NCBI RefSeq assembly: GCF_019059575.1
Contig: NW_024881832.1
Coordinates: forward strand, 186,001-250,000
Source of the DNA: Amphibalanus amphitrite
Lineage: Eukaryota; Arthropoda; Thecostraca; Balanomorpha; Balanidae
Reading direction: 5' to 3'
Length of the DNA stretch: 64,000 nt
The notes below the pieces were generated by a model that did not search any database, was not told where the DNA came from, and worked only from the letters and a program-made list of their open reading frames with translations. Both the position numbers and the translations under genes were made by a program. Below are positions 47,201 to 59,200 of this stretch, piece after piece. Position 1 is the first letter of the stretch; every line of letters starts with the position of its first letter.

Positions 47201-50200
47201 CTGCATCACTGCCGGCCGCAGCTCCGGGGGCCGCTCAGATAACCAATGGCAGTATCGAGCAGACGGCATGAATGTACATACGACTGGCATCGATCACTGG
47301 CAGCAGTGCTGCGATTTGCAGTATCTCGGCTCGGCGGGCTATGTTTTCTGACGTCCAGCGGGTCGTGTACCGTGGCTCTGCCGGGGTGCCGGGCGACCCG
47401 AGTGTGGCCTGTCGTTTGTTGTTCCACGCTGAGCCAGCAGCTGAGGCGGGCCATGGGATCGGCTCTGTGCCGCGCCATCCCTCCGTCAGTCAGGGTCGCA
47501 CGGCGACTGTTTGGGATGCCTCCCGCGGCGCGGTCGTCACGGCACGACACATGGCAGTGACGGGTAACGGCGCGGCGCGGCGATAGACCGTCCGGCGGCT
47601 GGTGTCGGGACCTTGGACCGGGCGAGGAGGAGCTCAACTGGGACGGGGAGGGCTGTTCCAGCTGCAGACAGCCGAGCTGCTCCGGGGTGATGGCCACCCT
47701 TCCGGCCCGCCCCGTCCGCTCGACGAGCCGGCGCGGGATCGGCCCGATAGTGACCGCAGTTGTCACCGTGAGGTCATCGCATCCGCGGGTCCAACCCGGA
47801 TGTAACGGGCGGGCGGCCTCTGCCACTGCGCAAAGAGTCGGCGATCCTATTGAAATGGGCCGTGATATGGAAAGGCTGTTCCAACTGAAATATCGACAGA
47901 TTAGGCTATTCCTTGTCTACTAATCTGAAGCTTAGCCTGCTGCACTCTTCTGTCTAACAATTACAAATGCATGGATATTATTAATTTTAAATGAATTTTG
48001 AAAACAGTCGTGATTAGTCACTCAATGAGCGAGAACACTCAACAGGGACTTGGCAAAGTCACTTCAAATGTTTTACTTGGACGTTTTACAAATGCCAGTC
48101 TACTTTCAACGTAGCAGTGTGTAAACTACGCATAAACGAGTAGTTTTTTCTCGAGTAGTTTTCTCGAGTAGTTTTCTCGTTATCTCACCTGTAACTCACC
48201 ACTTACAGGTGGATGGGACTTGGTGTGTCATATCCACCGGCATTTTATAAGCTCGTTAGCAGTTGCGTAAATATATAAATCTCGCCACGTGATAATCGTA
48301 CACATCAACACGTTAAGCCTCATGATTGTGCCAGTTTTAGCGTTCCGATTCACTCTCTGAGCACCTCACCGAACCCGTGTTTCCTGGCGCCGCCCTGTGT
48401 GGGCGGCGCCAGACCGGGGCGACACTGCACGTGCCCGCGCCGCCGCCGCGTGGCATAACCTCGGGACTCACTGCATGCCGACGGCGGCGCGGGTCTCAAC
48501 GCCAGCGGGCCGCCGCTCGCCGCACAAACAGGGTCTCACCCGGTCACATGCACATTGCACACAGACAAACAACACGCGGCATGTGGCTTTGTAGCATGTG
48601 TGATAGACTCGCCTTAATAGCGCGCCCTGTCCCCGATACCTGGACTAGCTGTCATGTGCGGCCGGGGTGTTTCCGTGTACTGTCGGCCGTGACCCACCGC
48701 TGCATGCTAACACGGCGCGCACGGCCGGGCGGACCGCGTCGCGGCGGCACCTCACGGCACGTGTCTGCAACCGGGCGCTAACCGCACGCGGCGCCGGCGG
48801 CCGGCGCGGCGCCGCCAGGTCTCTTGGTCGTCGGTCTGTCGCTGCCTGCCGGGAAACGCTTCGGTCCGCCACCGTCGGCCGCTGGGTCGCCTCTGGGACG
48901 CCGCTGGGCACCGGCTCTTTCTCTCTTCGTGGACGCTTCGGGCTTGCCTGTGAGGGCCTGGTGGCTTCGTCTGTCCTGGTCGCTGGATGTCGCCTCTGCC
49001 CGGTCGCCGGCCGCTGGGTTCTGAAGAGGCCGAACTCCGACCGTGTGCGTTGTTTGCAGAGAGCGGCAGCGGCGAGCAGGGTCTCGGCGCCGGCCCCGAC
49101 GGCCCAGTCGCGGCAGACAGAGTTCGTGCGCACCATCGAGAGCAAGCAGCGCGAGCTGGCGGCTGAGCCGCCCGTCAGCCTGGTAGTGACGCTGCCCTAC
49201 TCGACACCTCCGCGCACCATCGTGGAGGTCGAGCAGACCACCGTGACCATCTCCTACCTGACTATGGACGTGGAGACGCCGGCGACGGTCACGAGCGCGC
49301 CGTCGGCGTCAGTCACCACCACCAGCAGCAGCCTGCCGAGCGCGGCTGTGCCGAGCGTGGACACGTCGGCCCCGAAACCGGCCCAGAAGACGGTCCCGGC
49401 TCAGGACCTGTCACCGGCCCCAGCTCCGGTTCCGGCGGCGATCCCGGCTCCGGCTCCGGTGGCGGCACCGGCTCCGGCCCAGGATTCCTCACCGAGCCGC
49501 AAGTCGAGCACCTCCTCAGTGCTGGACGATGTGATCAGCGGTCTGGAGCAGACGGCTGACCACAGTCGCCAGCTGCTCAGCACCCTGGAGAGGAAGCGGC
49601 GCCGCAGCGTGGAGAGAATGTACGAGATGGCCGCCCAGGCGGACGCGCAGCGCTCTATGGCCGCCGCCAAGAGCCGGCGGCGCAGTGACGAGTTCCTGGC
49701 GCGGCGCAGCAGCAGCTCCAGCCCGGCGCCCACGGCCGTCTCCGCGCCCGGCGCCGACTACGAGGTGATCACGTACAAGAGTCCGAGCCCGTGGAGCCCG
49801 CGCAGCTCGGTGTGCTCGTTCAGCCCGCGCGACAGCCCGCTGCGCGAGTTTCCGCCGCTGCTGGAGGAGGCGGTGGTGACGGTCGGCCGGCTGTCGCTGC
49901 CCTCCGCCCAGGACCCGGAGCGCTGCCACCTGGCCGGCAGCACCGAGCTGACCGAGCCGGCCGCCCGCGAGTCGCCGCGTCGGCTGTCCGCCTCACGCAC
50001 ACCGCCGCCGGTGCCGCCCAAACCGCGCTCCCGCAGCCTGGGCGCCCCGCCGTCCCCGGCCACTCCGCCGGCCCCGGCGGCTCGGACAGCCCCGGCAGTC
50101 CCGGCGCGTACGAGCGCCTCACCAACCACCAGGCGGTTCAAGATCATCGGCGTCGACTCTGACCTGAACGGCGCTGCCGAAGCGGATGATGACGTGTTCA

Positions 50201-53200
50201 CTGCGACGCGCGTGGATCGCGCCCCTGCCGACTGGACGGACTCTCCGCCGCCGGCGCGCGACAAGCTGGCTGCACTGCGCCGGATCACGGAGCTGGCTCC
50301 GGCCGCTCCGGCGGCTCCGGCTCCGAGCGCCGCGCCTCAGCAGCGCTCCGAGGAGCCGCCGGCCGCCCGGGAGGCGGAGGTGACGCGGGAGCAGCGCGGC
50401 GCGCCGCACCACCTGATGACGCGCTCACCGCGCGCGGCGCGCCCGCCAGCCTCCACCGGTTCGACTGTGCCGGACCTGGTGACTCCGCTGGCCGAGCTGG
50501 AGCGACAGCGGCGAGTCAAGGTGCTCAGCTCGGACTCCTCCGACTCGGACTCGTCCGACTCGTCCGACTCTGACTCCGATGACTCGCTGCACCTGTCCAC
50601 CTCGTCTCTGAGCGACCGCGACTTTGGAGAGCCGCGCCGGCCGCGTCCTCAGCAGGTACGGTGACCGCCGCGCCGCCCGGCCGCCCGGCCGCCCGCCGTG
50701 CGCCCCACCGCCCCCAGTTGCAGACGCGTGCTCTGTCCGTCCGTCTGTCCACCCGTCACAATTACTGTGCTGTCAGACTCACACAGTGACCGGTTGAGTG
50801 ACCCTCCCCCACCCCTTATGTGTCGTCCCCTGTCTAGCCCGCAATGCCCCCCACGCTGACCAGTGACCCCCTCTCCTACCAGGGCCCGACACCGGCAACC
50901 ACCACAACCAAGAATGCCCCTCCGAAGCGCACGCCGGAGCGATCAGTCGCGCTCGAGTCCTCACCAGAAGTCATCGCCAACCAGTTTGCGGTGTCGGCGC
51001 GCCGCAGCAGCAGCGATCGGATGCGCTCCTCTCCTGCCGACCGTACCAGCGGCGCCGGCGTCCTGGCTAACCGGTACGCCGTGGAGGGGCCCGCGCCGCC
51101 CGCCGGTCAGGACGAGGTGGCCGCCTATGTGGCTGAGGTAGACGCCTGTATCGGCCGGATCGACGCCGTGGAGGCGGATATGGAGCGGCAGCCCAAGGTG
51201 GCCGCCCGACGGCACAGCGAGATCGAGGTGAGCCGCGGGTCTCTGTTCTACACACACTGTCTGCTAACACACACAGGCTGCCGCTGATGGTTTGTCACTG
51301 CACTGCCCTCGGTGTGGTCGATCTAAACTAAAGAGTTGTGTGAAAGTAAATAGTTTGTTGGCCTTGCCATTTGTGTGAAGAAGTAAGCAGTTGGTAAAGT
51401 TCCTTACCGCGCCGTTTGCAACATTTATATGCACCAAGCATGTGTTTAAATAACTTGTCCTTGATACGCTGTTTTGATTTGTTTTATTGGTCATGAACTA
51501 GATGTGGATTAGCAGTATTGCTCGTGAGTTGATACTCGATAATCGTGCTTAGCTGTCACTATAGTTTAGTTTGTGTATGCCTGCGTGTTTGTGTCTGCTC
51601 GACCCGGTGCCGCCTGTGGCGGAGCGTGCAACTATAGGTTGCCCGACTGTCCACCAGGCGGCGCAGCTGGCGGTGTCGCTGCTGCAGCCTGACGTGGCCA
51701 CACTCATCTCGCGCGGCGACACGCTCGTCTATGGCCTGCATAGCCGCGACGTGGGCCGCGCCGAGACGCTGCGCCGCAAGCTGGACGGCCTGCGCGCCCG
51801 CTGGCACGCGCTCAAGTCGCACATGGAGGTAAGGGGGACCGGCCGACCGGCGCGGGCGGGCCGACCGGTGGAGGGCGGGGAGGCAGGGAGGGGCGCTGAG
51901 CTCCGGTCGTTTGGCGGCGGCAGCCAGCCGCGGTTTATGACGGTGATTACGACACCTACGCAGGGTCGTTCGGTCACCTCCACAGATTGAGCGGTTGTTT
52001 ATCGGTAAATAAATCCCATTACTAGCTGGGATGACGTCAGGTTTGGTCCGCCAAATGTCGACAGGTGTTTTCTGAGCACTGGCTGGATGCGGAGCCTAGG
52101 TCATACTCTCCTCGGGCTGTTTTCGGGTCGTTGCGCTGTTGGCACCAGTTGATAAGTTCAGGTGTTTTGACGTTTGCTGACCTCGCGGCGCTGGCTCTGT
52201 GTGGAACCTCAATCGCTGTGTGGCTCATGGTCCGCTCTAGTTTCGTGGACTGGCAACTGTCGAGTCACCGGGATGTCTGGTGGGTCGCCGTGTCGGCCTA
52301 GTGGGTCACCGGGTCACTTTGAAGTTTGACGGGTCACCGAACCGCTCTTCCGGGTCTCATGACGATCCTTCAGGCTACAGGGCCACGCGGTAAGGTCACA
52401 TGGCTACGTTCTCAGGTCACAGGCCACAGGGTCACATCACCAGGTCACAGGGTCACCCTATCAGGTCACATAGGCACCTTGTCAGGTCACATGGCTACGT
52501 TGTCAGGTCATGGGGTCGCCCTGTCAGGTCACCGACCTACCCTGCCTGGCCATGTCCTGTCAGTCTCCTTCGCTCTGCGGTCAGACACGAGTCGGGGCGG
52601 ACAGGCGGTGACCAGATGCTCGTCTTCTCTGCACCTCGTTACTAACAACGTTGACAGTTTTAATGAGCAAGAAGGCCACCCTTTGTCTGCTAGACTCTGC
52701 AGTTACTCATCCCAATTGACCGGCTCGCGTCGCCCGCTGTCTCTGTGTTCTCTGTCTGCGGTCACTGGGCTGGGCGCGGTCGACTGGGCGGTCACTGGTC
52801 TGGGTGCGGTCGGCCGGGGCGGCGTTCGTCCGGCCAATTACGGGCCGGCGCGTGCCGACGCTGACTGCGCGCTGACGGATGGCCGTCCGGTGACGTCATC
52901 GCTGGCACCGAGACGGACAGGGGGTCTGGGGGGGGGGAAGGGTCAGGGGGCAGCCAGGTGGGGAGACAGAGACGGAACAGAGAGCGAACCGGGCTGGATC
53001 TGACTGTCTTTGGAGACCTCTCTGTACGGACACGACTCTGCTAAACTCACGACTCACGAAAATGACTCACGACCATTGGAGTCCGCAGGGGACTTGAGCG
53101 GGCTACTCTGACTGGATCGGACTTCGCTGGGCTGGACTAGGCTCATCTGGGACTCGACCAAGCTCCGCTGGCGTCTGGCGTGACTCCAGCCCGCTCTGGC

Positions 53201-56200
53201 CATGTGTGGGGTGTGGCGGTGTATGTATGGCCGGCTGACAGGTGCCGCAGCTGGCCGGTCGTGGAGGGTCAGTCGGGCGGTCACCGGACCGTCGTGTTTC
53301 TCCGAAGGAGGGCGAGCGGAGAGCCCCGGGAGCTCAGTCCCTGCTGGGCCGGGGTGACAGGGACACCGGGTGGGCGGGAGACAAGCTGGCTGGCCGGTTA
53401 CAGGGCGGGGTGTTCTCGGGAGTGCGAGTACACAATGGTACAAGTGACTGGAGGACGACAGGTGGAGGAAAATCTGACCCGTTACTGCTCTGTCCTGTGC
53501 CGGTCTGGGTTGAACCGGTCGCTCCAGGACGATAGCGGGATCGTTCTTCGCTCTTCTCCACCAAGCGGATGATATATCACCAGCATGAGTTGTAGATGTG
53601 GCTGACATATTCGGCATGTTACCTGTTCGATGTGATAAGTGGCACGAAGACGGGTTGTGATAAAGGAGTCAAATTTACACGAGCATCAGTCACGTTTTCC
53701 TATTGATGTTTTTCTGGTGCTTTTAACGCGTGAATTATAGCGCGTGTCACCATAAATCCGTGTTGTAAATGTCTGTCATTTTCCAGCCATCTCTCACGCG
53801 CTCTTCCCTCTCTATTTATACCTATCCATCTCCCTCCCCTCTCTAGTCCCTCCCCCGGCTTCCTCAGTCGTTCCGTTGTTTACCTGTCGGTGAGAGCGCC
53901 GCCGGTGTGGCTGTGGCGGAGTCGCCCCTCCAGTACTCCCCCACGCACCTCTTGGCCGCTGATCGTCCCGTTCGTCCCGGGAATGTCCACCCTGACGGTC
54001 CGTCAAGCAGCCACAGATAGCTGTTGAGGGTGTCACGGCTCATCCCACGCTCGAAATGCAGCTGTTGTGACTATTTCTGCACCTCTCAGTCGAGTTTACG
54101 TTGGGCGTCAAGCTGCTGTGACGCTGCAGTAAACTAAACTCGCCTCAAGTTACTCGACAGGGCTCTATTTATGCTCGGTAGAGAACACAAACAGAGCCAG
54201 TCAGATGACAAACGGTCATATATAGCAACACTTTATGGTGAGATGGATATTTTATATGGCGAACATTTTTAACGCAAAAAGGCCTGAGTGTGAGGTGTAA
54301 ACCCTACGGCCTAAGATATTACCATCAGAGTTTCCATATAAAGGTGCCTATATGCTCCGTGTTTTGTCATGTGTTTATGTCGCGCCGCCACCGCCGCCGC
54401 CGCGCCGTGCGTCGTCTCTGCTCCTCCCGACGCGGGCGCTATTTCGAGCCGCGCCGCCGCCGCCGCCGCCGCCGATGGGACGCCTCCATTGACGACGGTG
54501 CCGGCTGGCGGCTGAGCGAGTGCCGCCGCGACCGGCGCCGGGGCGGTGCCACCGCCGACCGACCGACCGAGCTCTGTGTGTGTGTGCTGGGTCAGGACAG
54601 TGCGGCCAGTGAGTGGACTCTGTGTGCTGTGTGGGCTGACGGCCGAGCCAGGGACGCTGGGCGGCAGTCGGCAATCATGCAGCCAGCAGGAGCGGGAGCT
54701 GCAGCTGCAGCCAGTGCTAGTGGTGGTGCTGGAACGGCAGTTGGTGCTGGTGCTGGAACACCAGCTGCAGCTACAGCTAATGCGCCTGTTGCTGGTGGCC
54801 AGACGCGAACTGCGGCTAGTGCTGGGGCGGCAGCTGCAAGTGGTGCTGCTGCTGGTGCTGTTGGTGGTGCTAGTGCCAGGGTTGTGACCGTAACCGTAAC
54901 TGAAGCTGGAAAAGAGTTCGTGACCGGTACTGGGAAAGGAGCCGTGGCTGGGGCCGGGAAAGGAGCCGTGGCTAGATCTGGACAGGGAGTCGGAGCGGGA
55001 GCTGGGAGAGGAGTCGGAAATGGAAACGGATCCAAGCCGGCTGACATTGTGCTCAATGTGGACTTCATTGACCTGCAGGCCAAAGTAGGGCTCTCAACAA
55101 CCTCGTCTTGCATGCCTCTGTGTGAAGTATTCCCACGTGTACTGTCACATTTTTGTTTATCTGCTGTTGTTGGCATGGTTGTTGTAGTATTTTGTTGGTG
55201 TCAGCATGAGTGTCGTTCTCTTTTCAATGTGGAACATCATAATTCCACCATCACAATAGATGTGGCCTTGTCTCTGTGCCCATAACCAAGTGATTCCTGA
55301 ACAAATGGCTAGCTCACTGCATGCTAAACACAGTTGATCTCTCCACACTATTTCAGTGTGTGATCAGTCTACGCCAATGACCTTTACAGTTCGGGCACCC
55401 GGAAACTCAGATGACATCATCAGTGTGCGTTAAGTACAGTCGGTTTCTGATGTCTGATTACTTTCGGACATTCCATTGTTCGAAACATGGTATGCAATAT
55501 GCATGCATGTGAGGAATGAGCCGGCTTGGGTCTCAGGCTGGACGTCGACAGTGATTTGGATGTCTGTGGTGTCTCCTGGTCATTGCATCGGACATCACGT
55601 TTCAGAGTGTCACTACTTAGTTGTGTCAATGGGCGTATGTTGGTGTCAGTTTATATTGTTTCAACGTGTCAATGGTCTGCTGTTTGTGTTATAGCCGTGA
55701 TTGACTGAGACTGACGTAACAGAGTGTAATCTGTTTCTGACTGTGACTCGACTGAATGTTCTGTGAAGCGGCGAAGCCTGTAATAGAGCAGCTCTAACCT
55801 AAGCAGTGGCTGTGGCTGTTGGCTAGCTGTCACAGCATTTAGCCGTACATACCTAGCCGTTGCTGTGGCCGGCATGGGTAGCTGGTACTGTGACTGTAGG
55901 TTGTGGTTGTCGCTGTAGATTGATGCTGCACTTGCTGTGGCTATATGAGACTTATATTGTATGTGGTATATGTGTTTATCCGCTTTAGTAAATCCCTTCG
56001 CTCGACGCTCCCCCTCGGCTCTAAGCTGGAACATTCCCGTTGCGGTTCATATTCATTCAGACAGTGGCGCACCGTTTCCACAATATTGGCATCTATCGGT
56101 ATTTCCTCTGTGGATGGCTGTCTGCCCGCCAGTCACCTCGTCCTGTGCTCAGAGAGTGTGTCCCTATCTGCCACTTGTGGAGGCCTTCGGCCCGTCAGCG

Positions 56201-59200
56201 TACTCTGCCAGTTGATCGGTAGCCGGTGGGCGGCGGTGATTGGTAGCCAGCGGGGCTGCCACCCCCGGCAGCCATTCGTCTCGCCCCTGAACTGCGGCCA
56301 GTGTTACCGTCCCCGAGCGTCGGCGGCTGACTGGTGTCGGCAGGAGGCCGACCGCACGGCCGGCCGGGCTCCAACCGACCGCTGAATGCTGCTTACATCC
56401 AGCGCTGTCGGCGCCGGGCGGCAGACGAATCTATCACCGGCGCGGCGCCCGCTGCCACGGCAGAACCGCACGAATCTGTCACCTGCCCGGCGACCGCTGG
56501 TTGCACGAATCTGTCACTGGTGCCGGGGCAGCTGCCACGGCAGAACCGCACGAATCTATCACTGTTGCCGGCGGCCGCTGCCATGGCAGAACCTCGCCGG
56601 CAGAAGCTGGATCTGTCACCGGCGGCAGAATCGCGCCGGCAGAGGCTGGATCTGTCAACGGCACGCTGCCACGGCGGACCCAGCAGCTGGCCTGTGAAGA
56701 AAGCAGTGCTCCGCCCGCTACCGACGGTGAAGCGAGCGTATAACGGAGAGTCAGTGAAGAAGCAGCGCCCCGCCCGCTACTGACAGCGAAGCGGTCGAGT
56801 GACGACAGGCAGGGTGGGTCGCCAGTCGCCACCTCTGCTGAGATCGGCATTTGACTGTCTCCGGCTGCTGACAAGCCACCGCAGCTTGCGGTAGAGGGGG
56901 AGAAGCTGCTCTGAGCTGGAGATCTACGTACAGACGAGTTGGTGATGGAGGCGTCATTTCTGCGTTCGTGTCATCAGCTTCTCCCGTGGGTCATGTGAAC
57001 GCTCTCAGGAGTCTGTTCTAGAGCGAGAGTAGGTGGAGCCTCGCCCAGGGATCGAGAAGTCACAAGGCAATGGCAAATGATCGGCGGTGATGCCGTCTGG
57101 GACTCATTCGATCAGTCAGGACAGTAGACAGTGAGAGGACAGTGGACAGTCAGGACAGAGGTTGGTGACAGCGGGAAGGGTCGCAGCGCCAAAGAACGTC
57201 CGTTGTGCCACCGTTGTCACTGTTGTGATGTGGGTTATGATGACAGCCATGGACCCGACGACAGCCACAAGCGGTGATGGCTGATGACAGGCAGCGAGCT
57301 GTGTTGACAGCCAAAAGACGGTGACGGATGGGATGAAGTGGCTAGAGCAGATGTCGAACATCCAACAGACCGGTTGTTGGCAAAACTCTCCCCCTCCTCC
57401 AGACTCGATGGCGGCCGACGGTCGGCCCGGCTCGGGGTCTTTCCGGGTCCGGTGTGGCATGTCATGTCAGATGTCAGTGGTACGAAGGGTACCCCGTGAT
57501 CGGTGCTGATGTCTCCTTCTCTTTCTTCCCTCTTTTACCTTCTCTCTCCAATCTCGTCTCTTTTTTCTCTCTCTTCTCTCTCTTCTCTCTTCTTTTTGGA
57601 GCCGTATCTCCTGTCCCGCAATCACTACAGTCCTGGCCCGGATGGACGTTCTGGAGTACGCCGATGAACGCCGAACATTTCCGCCGACCAGCCCCGCCCC
57701 CGGTGCAGATCCAGCGGCGCGAGCGGCGGTTTTACTTTCGGTTTTTACGCGCCGTCCCGGTAGATACACACACGCCTGGCGGAGCGGCGCCGATCCAAAC
57801 ACGTCAGAGCCCGGTGCGAACGGACGCTGTTTGATGGCGGCGTGAACCGACTGCTGTTTGGCGGTGTGAACAGATTGATCGGGTCGGGTGGGGGTGTGTT
57901 GCTCCTCCGACATGGGGTCGGTACACGGCACCCGGCGGAAGGGGGATGTTCCGGGGACGGTGCTGCTGCCGGCGGCTGATTGATGGCACTGAGTGGGCGT
58001 GCACTCGGTCGTTCTTGGGCCGGTACGATGCCGATAGTTTCTGATTTAAACGGCCTGGTGGTTTGCTCACAGTTCCCGGTCATTGCTGCTAGGACAGCTG
58101 CAGACAACCTTCGCCCCTTGATCAACATCGTTGGACGAGTCGCAGACAGTCCCCAGACCAATTGCAAGCAGCTACCCATAGACCATAGTCAGTATCGCTG
58201 GATGAGCTGCTCGGTTCCGACTTGTCCCGCGGCAGTGTGACGTCTTCCTTCCCGACAGAGCGTCGGCGTCTCGTCAGACAATTGGCTGGGTGGTGACAGC
58301 CGGCCGACTGACTCAGCCGCGTCGCCGTAAATAGCAGACCGCGCCGCCGCCGCCGCCACCGCCGCCGCCCCCGCCGGGCGGGTCAGGGGCCGATGACCCA
58401 GTGGGCAGCCTCTCGCGGGTTGCAGTGTTGTGCTGCTTGCTGTTGGTTTCAAAATACCTATTACCTATGTATGGAGTGGGTGCACAAATACGACTGCGAC
58501 AAATCCTGTTGGATCGATTGGCTTATATGTGTTTATAGGGTGCCTTCGTGGCTTTGTATGTCTGCGACGGTCGATGTCGAGTGTTGTTTGGGGCGATCTG
58601 AAGTGTTTGGCCGGGATGTCGCCGCCGCCCGCCGCTCAGAGTCAGATGGTCATGCTCTGTCCTTCAGGACTTTGCAGCTTGTTTGGACGGTATATGTTGG
58701 TGGTGAGGGACGATACAAGGGAGCTGCACTGTCCGCTGGGCACTTCGGCAGCGGTCCGAAGCGATTTGGCTGGTGTTTGTCTTGATCCAATAGGGAGGCG
58801 CGGTGCGGCGTTGGCCCGACTCTCCCAGTGACACGGTCCTGTTCTGACCAATGATACTTGAGTCCAATCGGATCGTTTATTTGAAGTGATTGATGAGAAA
58901 CGGGTCCAGCTCTCCAGCGTTCAGAGTTATCTGGCTCTTCAAACCTCGATCGGAACTTCAGCTTCAGTCAATCGTTGTTTATCCTCCGAACTTTGGTTTT
59001 GGGATTAGGAATCCATCAACTATTCGACATCTCTATACGTCAGCTCGTCATGCTGACAGCCTTTTGGTCATCGGCCGTCAGTGCTTGTTCCGTCAGTCTG
59101 TCAGCTCGTCAGCCCGCCAGTCAGCTTGTCTACCCGCCTGACGGTTGGTCCGTCGCTCCGTTTTCCCGTCCGCTCTATTCCGTAGGTCTGTAATCCCGTC

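Noticed and set aside
46298-47242. 314-codon plus-strand frame in the CpG-rich tract
   Set aside because: GC-rich compositional frame with overlapping open frames on the other strand; no recognisable domain.
54290-54676. Arginine-rich N-terminal extension ([12 protein letters not shown]) to the candidate first exon
   Set aside because: Reads like translation of a CGC-rich 5' leader; the start at 54677 was preferred, though the choice is uncertain.
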